A DNA stretch of 9,030 nucleotides from Planctomycetia bacterium (lineage in GTDB: Bacteria > Planctomycetota > Planctomycetia > Pirellulales > UBA1268): the NCBI GenBank assembly GCA_009923125.1, contig RFUD01000067.1, positions 1 through 9,030 of the forward strand, in the 5' to 3' direction. The notes under the pieces were generated by a model. It saw only the letters and a program-made list of their open reading frames with translations. It searched no databases and was not told the origin of the DNA. Positions 1-5,603 of this stretch are shown one piece after another. A program made the position numbers and the translations under genes. Each line of letters starts with the position of its first letter. Position 1 is the first letter of the stretch.

Positions 1-1
1 C

Positions 2-118
2 GACGTGGCCGTCTCGGAGGCGCCCAGCCACGCGCAAAGTGTGCTCGATTACGCGCCGCGATCACGAGGATCGCGGGCTTACACGGAACTGTGCATGGAG
101 GTACGCGACTGTGAATAA
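2..118 (+). CDS. parA: ParA/Soj chromosome-partitioning ATPase, C-terminal end (partial)
   Basis: The open frame from base 2 to the TAA at 116-118 encodes 38 residues beginning DVAVSEAPSHAQSVLDYAPR. This matches the usual end of chromosomal ParA/Soj proteins, where a SEAPSxGxPxxDYxPxSxGAxAYxxL stretch precedes a short C-terminal helix. The Walker ATPase core lies outside the window. ParA is a nucleoid-bound ATPase that works with ParB to separate replicated origins. The stop codon lies inside the beginning of parB (8-nt overlap), so the two genes are almost certainly one operon and translationally coupled. The assignment rests on this tail and on the adjacent parB. Confidence 0.85.
   Translation, partial: DVAVSEAPSHAQSVLDYAPRSRGSRAYTELCMEVRDCE
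97..101 (+). promoter_or_regulatory. Ribosome binding site fixing the GTG start of parB
   Basis: GGAGG lies 9 nt before the GTG at 111, inside the 3' end of parA. It supports the GTG start over an in-frame upstream GTG at 39, which would overlap conserved ParA coding sequence by 80 bases. Confidence 0.7.
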
Positions 119-1169
119 GGAACGACGCCTGGGCCGGGGACTCGAAGCACTGCTCGGCCGCGCGGGGCTCGAACCGCCGGCCGCGCCGGCCGCCCACGGC
201 AGCGCCGCCGTGGCCAGCCGCCCCGCGCCCGCGTCGGGCCTCGGCACGAACGCCGCCCGTCTCATCCTCCACGCTCCCGAGGAACTCGAGCAGGCGGCCG
301 CCGACCTGCCCGCCAGCGAGATCGGCGAGGCGCTGATCGACGCCAATCCCTGGCAGCCGCGGAGCATCGTGCATGACACCGATCTCGCGGAACTCGCGGC
401 CAGCCTGCAGGAGCACGGCCTCGTGCAGCCGATCGTGGTCCGGGCCACGGGCACCCGCTACCAACTGATCGCCGGCCAGCGCCGCCTCGCCGCCGCCCGG
501 AAACTCGGCTGGGCGAAGGTGCCGGTGCGGGTGCTCGACGTGGACGACCGGCAGATGTCGGAGATCGCGATCGTCGAAAACCTCCAGCGCCGCGACCTCG
601 ACGCCCTCGAGAAGGCGACGAGTTTCAAGCAGTATCTGGCCACGTGGAACTGCACGCAGGAGGAGCTCGCCAAGCGGCTTTCGATCGACCGCTCGACCGT
701 GGCCAACTTCATCCGCCTGCTCGACCTGCCCGCGGCGGTTCACGAGAAACTGCGTGCCGGCGCGATCTCGATGGGCCACGCCCGCGCGCTCCTGCCGCTC
801 GGCGACGAGGAGGAGCAGACTCGGCTGGCCGATCGCATCGCCCGGGAGGGGCTCTCGGTGCGGGCGATCGAAGCGGAAGTCGGGGAGATTCTCCGGGCGG
901 ACGAGCTCGACGCGCCGGTCGTCGCCCTGCCGGTCGGCGGCGACGACGCGGGCGACGCCGGCGCCTCCGCCGCACCGACGGGCCGCCGCAAGCCTGGCCG
1001 GCCTGCCACGCGCCGCTCGAGCCAGATCACGGCCGTGGAGAACCAACTCCGGCAGGCGCTCGGCGTGAAGGTCGTGGTGCACGCCAACGGCAAGGGGGCC
1101 GGGAGGATCGTGATCCCGTTCACGAGCCTCGACGAATTCCAGCGACTGTTGGATCACATCACCGAGTAG
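111..1169 (+). CDS. parB: ParB chromosome-partitioning protein (parS-binding CTPase)
   Basis: 352 aa. ParB binds parS sites near the origin, loads and spreads as a CTP-dependent clamp, and stimulates ParA. The N-terminus NKERRLGRGLEALLG is the basic ParA-contacting tail typical of ParB, and it fixes the GTG start. The middle shows the ParB/Spo0J N-terminal domain: NPWQPR, then LQEHGLVQPIVV, then the CTP-site motif IAGQRRLAAARKLGW (canonical GERRxRA, here GQRR), then ENLQRRDLDALEKA. The helix-turn-helix region follows (QEELAKRLSIDRSTVANFIRLLDLP and SMGHARALL). A linker rich in Ala, Gly and Pro leads to a C-terminal dimerisation domain ending IVIPFTSLDEFQRLLDHI. Length and domain order are normal for a chromosomal ParB. 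It overlaps parA by 8 nt and is followed by hairpin repeats, which may mark the operon's 3' end. Confidence 0.95.
   Translation: MNKERRLGRGLEALLGRAGLEPPAAPAAHGSAAVASRPAPASGLGTNAARLILHAPEELEQAAADLPASEIGEALIDANPWQPRSIVHDTDLAELAASLQEHGLVQPIVVRATGTRYQLIAGQRRLAAARKLGWAKVPVRVLDVDDRQMSEIAIVENLQRRDLDALEKATSFKQYLATWNCTQEELAKRLSIDRSTVANFIRLLDLPAAVHEKLRAGAISMGHARALLPLGDEEEQTRLADRIAREGLSVRAIEAEVGEILRADELDAPVVALPVGGDDAGDAGASAAPTGRRKPGRPATRRSSQITAVENQLRQALGVKVVVHANGKGAGRIVIPFTSLDEFQRLLDHITE
736..751. other. parS-like sequence inside parB (candidate)
   Basis: CGGTTCACGAGAAACT matches the bacterial parS consensus TGTTTCACGTGAAACA at 12 of 16 positions, including TTCACG and GAAAC. It is imperfect at the centre and at both ends, and it also encodes an ordinary stretch of ParB (VHEKL). 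Bacillus subtilis has a functional parS inside spo0J, so the position has a precedent. The match could still be chance. Confidence 0.25.
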
Positions 1170-1174
1170 TTGCC

Positions 1175-1270
1175 GTGGCTTGGCGACCGAGACGGTCGCC
1201 CCACATCTTGCCTTGGCGACCGAGACGGTCGCCCCACATCTTGGCTTGGCGACCGAGACGGTCGCCCCAC
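1175..1270. repeat. Three tandem 33-bp hairpin repeats (REP-like)
   Basis: Three direct copies have an exact 33-bp period. Each contains the perfect inverted repeat GGCGACCG-AGA-CGGTCGCC at 1182-1200, 1215-1233 and 1248-1266. The units are joined by CCCACATCTTG plus CCTT or GCTT. In the first copy an outer GTGG (1175-1178) can pair with CCAC (1201-1204) beyond a 3-nt bulge. The array starts 6 nt after the parB stop and ends about 26 nt before the tRNA gene. No T-run follows any hairpin, so a classical rho-independent terminator is unlikely. A REP-like element, an mRNA 3'-end stabiliser or a protein-binding array is more plausible. A related hairpin lies at 5537-5555. Confidence 0.9.
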
Positions 1271-1279
1271 GGGATGTGT

Positions 1280-1285
1280 TACACT
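1280..1285 (+). promoter_or_regulatory. Possible -10 box for tRNA-Pro
   Basis: TACACT ends 10 nt before the first base of the mature tRNA and matches TATAAT at 4 of 6 positions. No convincing -35 box is visible, because the third hairpin repeat occupies that region. The tRNA may instead be read from an upstream promoter and processed. Confidence 0.25.
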
Positions 1286-1295
1286 CCGTCCGCCA

Positions 1296-1368
1296 CGGGG
1301 CGTAGCGCAGTTGGTAGCGCGCTTGGTTTGGGACCAAGAGGTCGAGAGTTCGAATCTCTCCGCCCCGA
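1296..1368 (+). tRNA. tRNA-Pro (anticodon TGG)
   Basis: The full cloverleaf is visible. The acceptor stem is CGGGGCG (1296-1302) paired with CGCCCCG (1361-1367). The D arm is GCGC/GCGC around AGTTGGTA. The anticodon stem is CTTGG/CCAAG around the loop TTTGGGA, with anticodon TGG at 1329-1331. The T arm is GAGAG/CTCTC around TTCGAAT. The discriminator base is A at 1368. CCA is not encoded. The C1-G72 first pair is characteristic of bacterial tRNA-Pro. The tRNA reads CCA and, by wobble, other proline codons. Five T residues directly follow the gene, which could help end transcription. Confidence 0.97.
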
Positions 1369-1382
1369 TTTTTCCGCCGGAT

Positions 1383-1760
1383 TTACGCCCCAAATAGCCG
1401 CAGGCCGGCCCACGCGGCTCCGATCGCCAGCACGTTCGTGGCCACGACGTAGCCGATCGCGGCCGCGGGTCGGCCGTGCTCGAAGAGCTCGAGCGACTGG
1501 AACGCGTAGCTAGAATACGTCGTGAAACCGCCGAGCAGGCCGACGAGCAGGATCGCCTCGAGGCCGCCCGGCAACGTGCCCCGGGCGCGGAACCATCCCG
1601 CGATCGCGCCGAACGCGAACGACCCCGCGACGTTCACGACCAGGGTGCCCCACGGCAACGCATGGCCGAACAGCCACCCGGCGCAGCCATGACAGGCCAC
1701 GCGGAGGAGCGTGCCCAGGGCTCCGGCGGCGGCCAGCCAGACGATGTGGGGGAGTGTCAT
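1383..1760 (-). CDS. crcB: Fluoride ion channel CrcB/FluC
   Basis: 125 aa with four predicted membrane helices (about residues 5-22, 36-56, 68-90 and 98-120), the normal size for a Fluc subunit. These proteins form dual-topology dimers in the inner membrane that let toxic cytoplasmic fluoride escape. Family motifs are clear: GALGTLLR in helix 1, PWGTLVVNVAGSFAFG in helix 2 with the pore-lining Asn (N43), and GLLGGFTTYSSY at the helix 3 break, which binds the central Na+. The two positions usually held by Phe in this motif (TTFSTF) are both Tyr here (Y82, Y85). The ATG at 1760 is chosen because the protein then begins just before helix 1. A longer frame to 1850 adds 30 residues without homology-like features. 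No Shine-Dalgarno is obvious, and no fluoride riboswitch consensus was seen in the leader. It is a single copy, so a homodimer is expected. It is divergent from the prepilin-like gene. Confidence 0.9.
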   Translation of the reverse strand: MTLPHIVWLAAAGALGTLLRVACHGCAGWLFGHALPWGTLVVNVAGSFAFGAIAGWFRARGTLPGGLEAILLVGLLGGFTTYSSYAFQSLELFEHGRPAAAIGYVVATNVLAIGAAWAGLRLFGA

Positions 1761-1824
1761 GCCGGGCAGTGTGCCGCGCTGAAAGAGTCCTGCCCACCCC
1801 GGCGCAAGCCACTTGCTTTCCAGG

Positions 1825-1876
1825 AAGGAATAGATATTTTGATGCATCAAAACTCTTTTTTTGGATAATCAAAATT
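1825..1876. promoter_or_regulatory. AT-rich divergent promoter region with a 16-bp palindrome
   Basis: This stretch is strikingly AT-rich in an otherwise GC-rich window. It holds the perfect palindrome TTTTGATGCATCAAAA at 1837-1852, a T-run at 1854-1862, and a GATAAT hexamer at 1864-1869 that fits a plus-strand -10 box. TTGATG at 1839-1844 could be a weak -35 box with 19-bp spacing. A second small inverted repeat, ATAAT/ATTAT, spans 1865-1878 and overlaps the start codon of the prepilin-like gene. The palindrome is placed like an operator between crcB and the prepilin-like gene. The protein that might bind it is unknown. Confidence 0.5.
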
Positions 1877-2839
1877 ATGCCCTCCGGCCGGCGGCACTCT
1901 CGTCTGGCATTCAGCTTGGTCGAACTGCTGGTCGTGATCGCCGTCATCGGCGTCCTGTTGGGCCTGCTCCTGCCGGCCGTGCAGTCTGCCCGCGAAGCCG
2001 GCCGACGGTCGCAGTGCGGGAGCAACCTTCGTCAGCTCGGCCTGGCGTTCCACTCCTATCTCGATGCCCGACGCCGCTTCCCCGCCGGCTACCTGGCCGA
2101 CACGGCAAGCCCCGCTCGCGACCCCGACACGTTCGACGCGGCCCCCGGCACCGGCTGGGGCATCGCCATCGCTCCGTTCATCGAAGAGGCCGCCTCCACC
2201 ACCGCCTATGATGCGACGGCGGGCGTGGCCGCCAGCGTCAATGGTGAGCTGGTCGCCCGACGGCTGGGCGTGTTCCTGTGCCCTACATCCACCGGGCCCC
2301 GCGAGCCCTTCGCTGCCCAAGACGAAACCGGCGCTGTGCATGCCTCGGCCGCGCGGCTCGGCCGCACCGACTACGTGGCCAACGCGGGGCACGAAGATCC
2401 TTGGGATGTGGCTCCGCGGGCATCCTGGGAGGGAATCGCCAACGGGCCTTTGTTTCGCAACTCGCGCGTCCGTCCGGCCGATGTCACCGACGGCCTCTCG
2501 AAGACTGCATTCATCGGCGAGCACTCGCAGGCCCTCTCGCAGAAGGCGTGGGCGGGCGTCGTACCCGGCGCGTGGGTCCAGCCGACGGAACGATACCGGG
2601 CACTCGCCGGCACCGTGGCCGAGCACGGTGCCGCGTTCGTCCTCTCGCACAGCGGTCCGGCGGCGAACGAAGCGGGCGTGATCCACGTGCCGAACGACCC
2701 CGCCAGCCACTGCGACCAGATGTTCTCCGAGCATCCTTCCGGAGCGAACGTGGTCGTCGGCGACGGCTCGGTGCGGCTCGTCGAGGCCGCCATCGACCGT
2801 GCCGCCTGGGCCGCCTTCTGCAGCATCGCGGGCGAGTGA
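1877..2839 (+). CDS. DUF1559 prepilin-like protein with H-X9-DG C-terminal motif
   Basis: 320 aa. The N-terminus is a type IV prepilin segment: a short basic leader (MPSGRRHSRLA), then FSLVELLVVIAVIGVLLGLLLPAV, with the conserved Glu at position 5 of the mature chain (E16). The expected helix continuation AREAGRRSQCGSNLRQLGLAFHSY is typical of the planctomycete DUF1559 family. The C-terminus carries the family's H-X9-DG motif (H286, D296-G297 in GDGSVRLV). These proteins are thought to be membrane-anchored or secreted pseudopilins of unknown function. The ATG at 1877 is chosen because the leader peptide begins there. No Shine-Dalgarno precedes it, and a GATAAT box 8 nt upstream suggests a leaderless or nearly leaderless mRNA. 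The residue before the cleavage site is Ala rather than the usual Gly, so processing by the prepilin peptidase could be less efficient. A 76-nt gap separates it from hss. Confidence 0.9.
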   Translation: MPSGRRHSRLAFSLVELLVVIAVIGVLLGLLLPAVQSAREAGRRSQCGSNLRQLGLAFHSYLDARRRFPAGYLADTASPARDPDTFDAAPGTGWGIAIAPFIEEAASTTAYDATAGVAASVNGELVARRLGVFLCPTSTGPREPFAAQDETGAVHASAARLGRTDYVANAGHEDPWDVAPRASWEGIANGPLFRNSRVRPADVTDGLSKTAFIGEHSQALSQKAWAGVVPGAWVQPTERYRALAGTVAEHGAAFVLSHSGPAANEAGVIHVPNDPASHCDQMFSEHPSGANVVVGDGSVRLVEAAIDRAAWAAFCSIAGE

Positions 2840-2915
2840 ACGCTGCGGCGGATCATGGACAATCGCGGCGGAATCCGACAGACTTCTGAAACCAACTTCC
2901 GCACGGAGTGCCACC

Positions 2916-4349
2916 ATGACCGCCTCGCCGACGCATGCCCGGATCGACGGACCGATCGTGATGATCGGATTCGGCTCGATCGGACGGGGCACGCTGCCGC
3001 TGATCGAGCGGCATTTCGAGTTTGACCGCTCGCGGTTCGTGGTCATCGACCCCGATGACCGCGATCGCCCGATCCTCGACCGTCACGGGGTGCGATTCAT
3101 CCACGAAGCGGTGACCCGCGACCGCTATCGCGAGCAACTCACCCCGCTGCTCACGAGCGGCGGCCGGGGGTTCTGCGTCAACCTGTCCGTCGACACCTCG
3201 TCGCTCGACATCATGCGGCTGTGTCGCGAGCTCGGCGTTCTCTACATCGACACGGTGGTCGAGCCCTGGCCCGGGTTCTACTTCGATCGCTCCGCCCATC
3301 CCGAAGCCCGCACCAACAACGCCCTCCGCGCGACGGTCCGGGCGGAGAAGGCGGCCAACCCCGGCGGCACGACCGCCGTGTCGTGCTGCGGCGCCAATCC
3401 CGGCATGGTGTCGTGGTTCGTGAAGCAGGCGCTCGTGAACCTTGCGGCCGACACCGGCCGGCAGGTGGCGACGCCGGCCGCCGACGACCAGGCCGGCTGG
3501 GCCCGATTGATGCGCGACCTCGGTGTGAAGGGCGTCCACATCGCGGAGCGCGACACGCAGCGATCCCGTCACCCGAAGCCGCCCAACGTGTTCGTCAACA
3601 CCTGGAGCGTGGAGGGCTTCCTGTCCGAAGGGATGCAGCCGGCCGAAATGGGCTGGGGCACGCACGAGAAGTGGCTGCCGGACAATGGCCGCCTGCAGAC
3701 CATCGGCTCACGGGCCGGTGCCTATCTCCTGCAACCGGGCGCCAACACGCGGGTGCGCACGTGGTGCCCCACGCCGGGGCCGCAGTACGGCTTCCTCGTC
3801 ACCCACAACGAGTCGATCTCGATCGCCGACTCGTTCACGATCCGCGAGGGCGACTCCGTCGTCTACCGCCCCACCTGTCACTACGCGTATCACCCCGCCG
3901 ATGACGCCGTGCTCTCGCTCCATGAGCTGTTCGGCCGGTCCGGCGTCCGCCAGGACAAGATCCACATTCTCGACGAGACCGAGATCGTCGATGGCATCGA
4001 TGAACTGGGCGTCTTGCTCTACGGACACGAGAAGAACGCCTACTGGTACGGCTCCCGACTGTCGATCGAGGAAACCCGCGACCTCGCCCCCTACCAGAAC
4101 GCGACGGGACTGCAGGTCTCGTCGGCCGTGCTCGCAGGCATGGTGTGGGCCCTCGAAAACCCGGAGGCCGGCATCGTGGAGGCCGACGAGATGGACTTCC
4201 GTCGCTGCCTCGAGATCCAGCGACCGTATCTCGGTCCCGTCACGGGGCATTACACCGACTGGACGCCGCTCAGCGACCGCCCGGGCTTGTATCCGGAGCC
4301 CATCGACACCGCCGACCCCTGGCAGTTTCGGAATGTGCTCGTGCATTGA
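2916..4349 (+). CDS. hss: Homospermidine synthase (putrescine-dependent, NAD+)
   Basis: 477 aa, the size of the bacterial enzyme. It converts two putrescines (or putrescine plus spermidine) to sym-homospermidine using tightly bound NAD+ (EC 2.5.1.44), in the cytoplasm. The sequence closely resembles my recollection of the Blastochloris viridis enzyme across its length. The N-terminal Rossmann segment is DGPIVMIGFGSIGRGTLPLI, with the dinucleotide motif GFGSIG at residues 18-23. Further segments are FCVNLSVDTSSLDIM, LYIDTVVEPW (E116), TTAVSCCGANPGMVSWFVKQ, VFVNTWSVEGFLSEG (W230, probably the gating Trp described for the family) and the C-terminal GLQVSSAVLAGMVWALENP. The ATG at 2916 has GGAG at 2905-2908 with 7-nt spacing, and it begins where homologues begin. 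The next gene starts 22 nt downstream and would supply its putrescine, so the two form an operon. It belongs to the saccharopine dehydrogenase-like superfamily, but the detailed match makes another activity unlikely. Confidence 0.93.
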   Translation: MTASPTHARIDGPIVMIGFGSIGRGTLPLIERHFEFDRSRFVVIDPDDRDRPILDRHGVRFIHEAVTRDRYREQLTPLLTSGGRGFCVNLSVDTSSLDIMRLCRELGVLYIDTVVEPWPGFYFDRSAHPEARTNNALRATVRAEKAANPGGTTAVSCCGANPGMVSWFVKQALVNLAADTGRQVATPAADDQAGWARLMRDLGVKGVHIAERDTQRSRHPKPPNVFVNTWSVEGFLSEGMQPAEMGWGTHEKWLPDNGRLQTIGSRAGAYLLQPGANTRVRTWCPTPGPQYGFLVTHNESISIADSFTIREGDSVVYRPTCHYAYHPADDAVLSLHELFGRSGVRQDKIHILDETEIVDGIDELGVLLYGHEKNAYWYGSRLSIEETRDLAPYQNATGLQVSSAVLAGMVWALENPEAGIVEADEMDFRRCLEIQRPYLGPVTGHYTDWTPLSDRPGLYPEPIDTADPWQFRNVLVH

Positions 4350-4371
4350 GACGGGGTATACCAGAGGATCC

Positions 4372-5505
4372 ATGAACGCAAAAACGCTGCTGAGTCTCGC
4401 CAAGAAGCACGGCACCCCGCTGTTCGTCGTCGATCACGCCGAGCTCCGCAAGAACTACGCCCTGTTCCGCAAGCACTTTCCGCGGGTGCAGATCTACTAC
4501 GCCGTGAAGGTCAACAGCGACCCGGCGATCGTGAAGACCTTCTATGAGCTCGGTGGCAGCTTCGACGTCGCCAGCATGCAGGAGTTCCACACGGTCTACG
4601 AGAACATCAAGGGTCTGCCGGCCAAGGCGCGGCAGGACTTCATCTGGGACAAGATCATCTACGCCAATCCGATCAAGCCCGTGGAGACGCTCGAGGAGCT
4701 CGACCGCTACAAGCCGCTCGTGACGTACGACAACCACGAGGAGGTGAAGAAGATCGCCAGGCACGCGCCCCACGCGGGGCTCGCGCTGCGGCTGCGGGTG
4801 CCGAACACGGGCTCGATGGTCGAACTGTCGAGCAAGTTCGGGGCGCTGCCGGGCGAGGCGGTCGACCTGATCACGTTCGCCCACGAGCAGGGGCTCGTCG
4901 TGGAGGGGCTGTCGTTCCACGTCGGCAGCCAGTGTACGAATCCGCAGAACTTCATCCAGGCGATCCACCTCTGCGCGAGCGTGTTCGCCGAGGCGAAGTC
5001 GCGCGGCTTCAACCTCAAGCTGCTCGACATCGGCGGCGGGTTCCCGGCCGCCTACGACGCCACGGTGCCGAAGTTCTCGGCGCTCGCCAAGAAGATCAAC
5101 CACGAACTCGACCGGCTGTTTCCGCCGGAGATCGAGATCCTCGCCGAGCCTGGGCGGTTCCTCGTGGCGTCGGCCGGCAATGCCGTCTCCAAGATCATCG
5201 GCAAGGCCATCCGCAACGAGAAGATGTCGTACTACGTCGATGACGGTGTCTATCACACCTACTCCGGCGTGATCTTCGATCACTGCACCTACCACCTGAA
5301 CAGCTTCAAGAAGGGCCCGACGCAGATCTGTGCCGTGTTCGGCCCCACCTGCGACGCCCTCGACACGATCAGCCTCGCCGAACAGCTGCCGGAGCTCGAG
5401 ATCGGCGACTACCTCTACAGCGAGAACATCGGCGCCTACTCGGCGGCCTCGAGCACCCACTTCAATGGTTTTCCGCCCGCGAAGGTGATCCACGTCAACG
5501 CGTAG
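4372..5505 (+). CDS. Ornithine decarboxylase-type PLP enzyme (fold type III)
   Basis: 377 aa. It probably decarboxylates L-ornithine to putrescine in the cytoplasm, which is the substrate of the upstream homospermidine synthase. Fold type III (alanine racemase-like) features are in order. YYAVKVN carries the Schiff-base lysine K46. HVGSQ is at 183-187, the phosphate-binding GGGFP at 221-225, and EPGR at 259-262. FGPTCDALD at 323-331 carries the Cys-Asp (C327-D328) that completes the partner's active site in the homodimer, followed by the YSENIGAYS segment. The length fits the short ornithine or lysine/ornithine decarboxylases rather than diaminopimelate decarboxylase. The ATG at 4372 follows AGAGGA (4363-4368) closely. 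Lysine or dual specificity cannot be excluded from sequence alone, but the operon with hss favours ornithine. A two-hairpin repeat begins 7 nt after the stop. Confidence 0.88.
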   Translation: MNAKTLLSLAKKHGTPLFVVDHAELRKNYALFRKHFPRVQIYYAVKVNSDPAIVKTFYELGGSFDVASMQEFHTVYENIKGLPAKARQDFIWDKIIYANPIKPVETLEELDRYKPLVTYDNHEEVKKIARHAPHAGLALRLRVPNTGSMVELSSKFGALPGEAVDLITFAHEQGLVVEGLSFHVGSQCTNPQNFIQAIHLCASVFAEAKSRGFNLKLLDIGGGFPAAYDATVPKFSALAKKINHELDRLFPPEIEILAEPGRFLVASAGNAVSKIIGKAIRNEKMSYYVDDGVYHTYSGVIFDHCTYHLNSFKKGPTQICAVFGPTCDALDTISLAEQLPELEIGDYLYSENIGAYSAASSTHFNGFPPAKVIHVNA

Positions 5506-5511
5506 CTGCGG

Positions 5512-5559
5512 GGTGACCGTCCCGGTCGCCGAGAAAGGCAAGCGAGACGCTTGCCCTAC
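5512..5559. repeat. Two-hairpin REP-like element after the decarboxylase gene
   Basis: Two adjacent hairpins are separated by GAGAAA. The first, GGTGACCG-TCC-CGGTCGCC (5512-5530), reads on the minus strand as GGCGACCG-GGA-CGGTCACC, an inverted, slightly changed copy of the unit at 1182-1200. The second, GGCAAGCG-AGA-CGCTTGCC (5537-5555) followed by CTAC, has the same 8-bp stem and AGA loop as the 1182-1266 units, with two compensatory base-pair changes. There is no T-run. It fills most of the 98-nt gap before the YHYH gene and may mark the 3' end of the polyamine operon mRNA. Confidence 0.85.
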
Positions 5560-5603
5560 AGTCCCCACCGCAACGTCTGCAGGGTTCATGCGTTGAAGGA
5601 TCT

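Noticed and set aside
39..110. Upstream extension of parB from the GTG at 39
   Set aside because: It would run through conserved ParA tail coding sequence in another frame. The ParB N-terminal motif begins at the GTG at 111, which has a good ribosome binding site.
1175..1270. CRISPR array
   Set aside because: The repeats are contiguous 33-bp tandem hairpins with no variable spacers of typical length and no cas genes.
1296..1400. tRNA-Pro as an integration (att) site of a mobile element
   Set aside because: There is no integrase and no duplicated tRNA 3' end in the window, and the following gene is a housekeeping-type fluoride channel.
1761..1850. Fluoride riboswitch or N-terminal extension for crcB
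   Set aside because: No match to the fluoride riboswitch core was recognisable on the minus strand, and the extra 30 residues show no membrane or targeting feature.
1847..3046. 399-codon open frame on the minus strand
   Set aside because: It is antisense to the DUF1559 gene and spans the following intergenic gap. No motif or ribosome binding site was seen.
4270..5589. 439-codon open frame on the minus strand
   Set aside because: It lies opposite the well-supported decarboxylase gene. Its composition (Val, Arg, Asp, Leu rich, no domain) is that of a third-position GC shadow.
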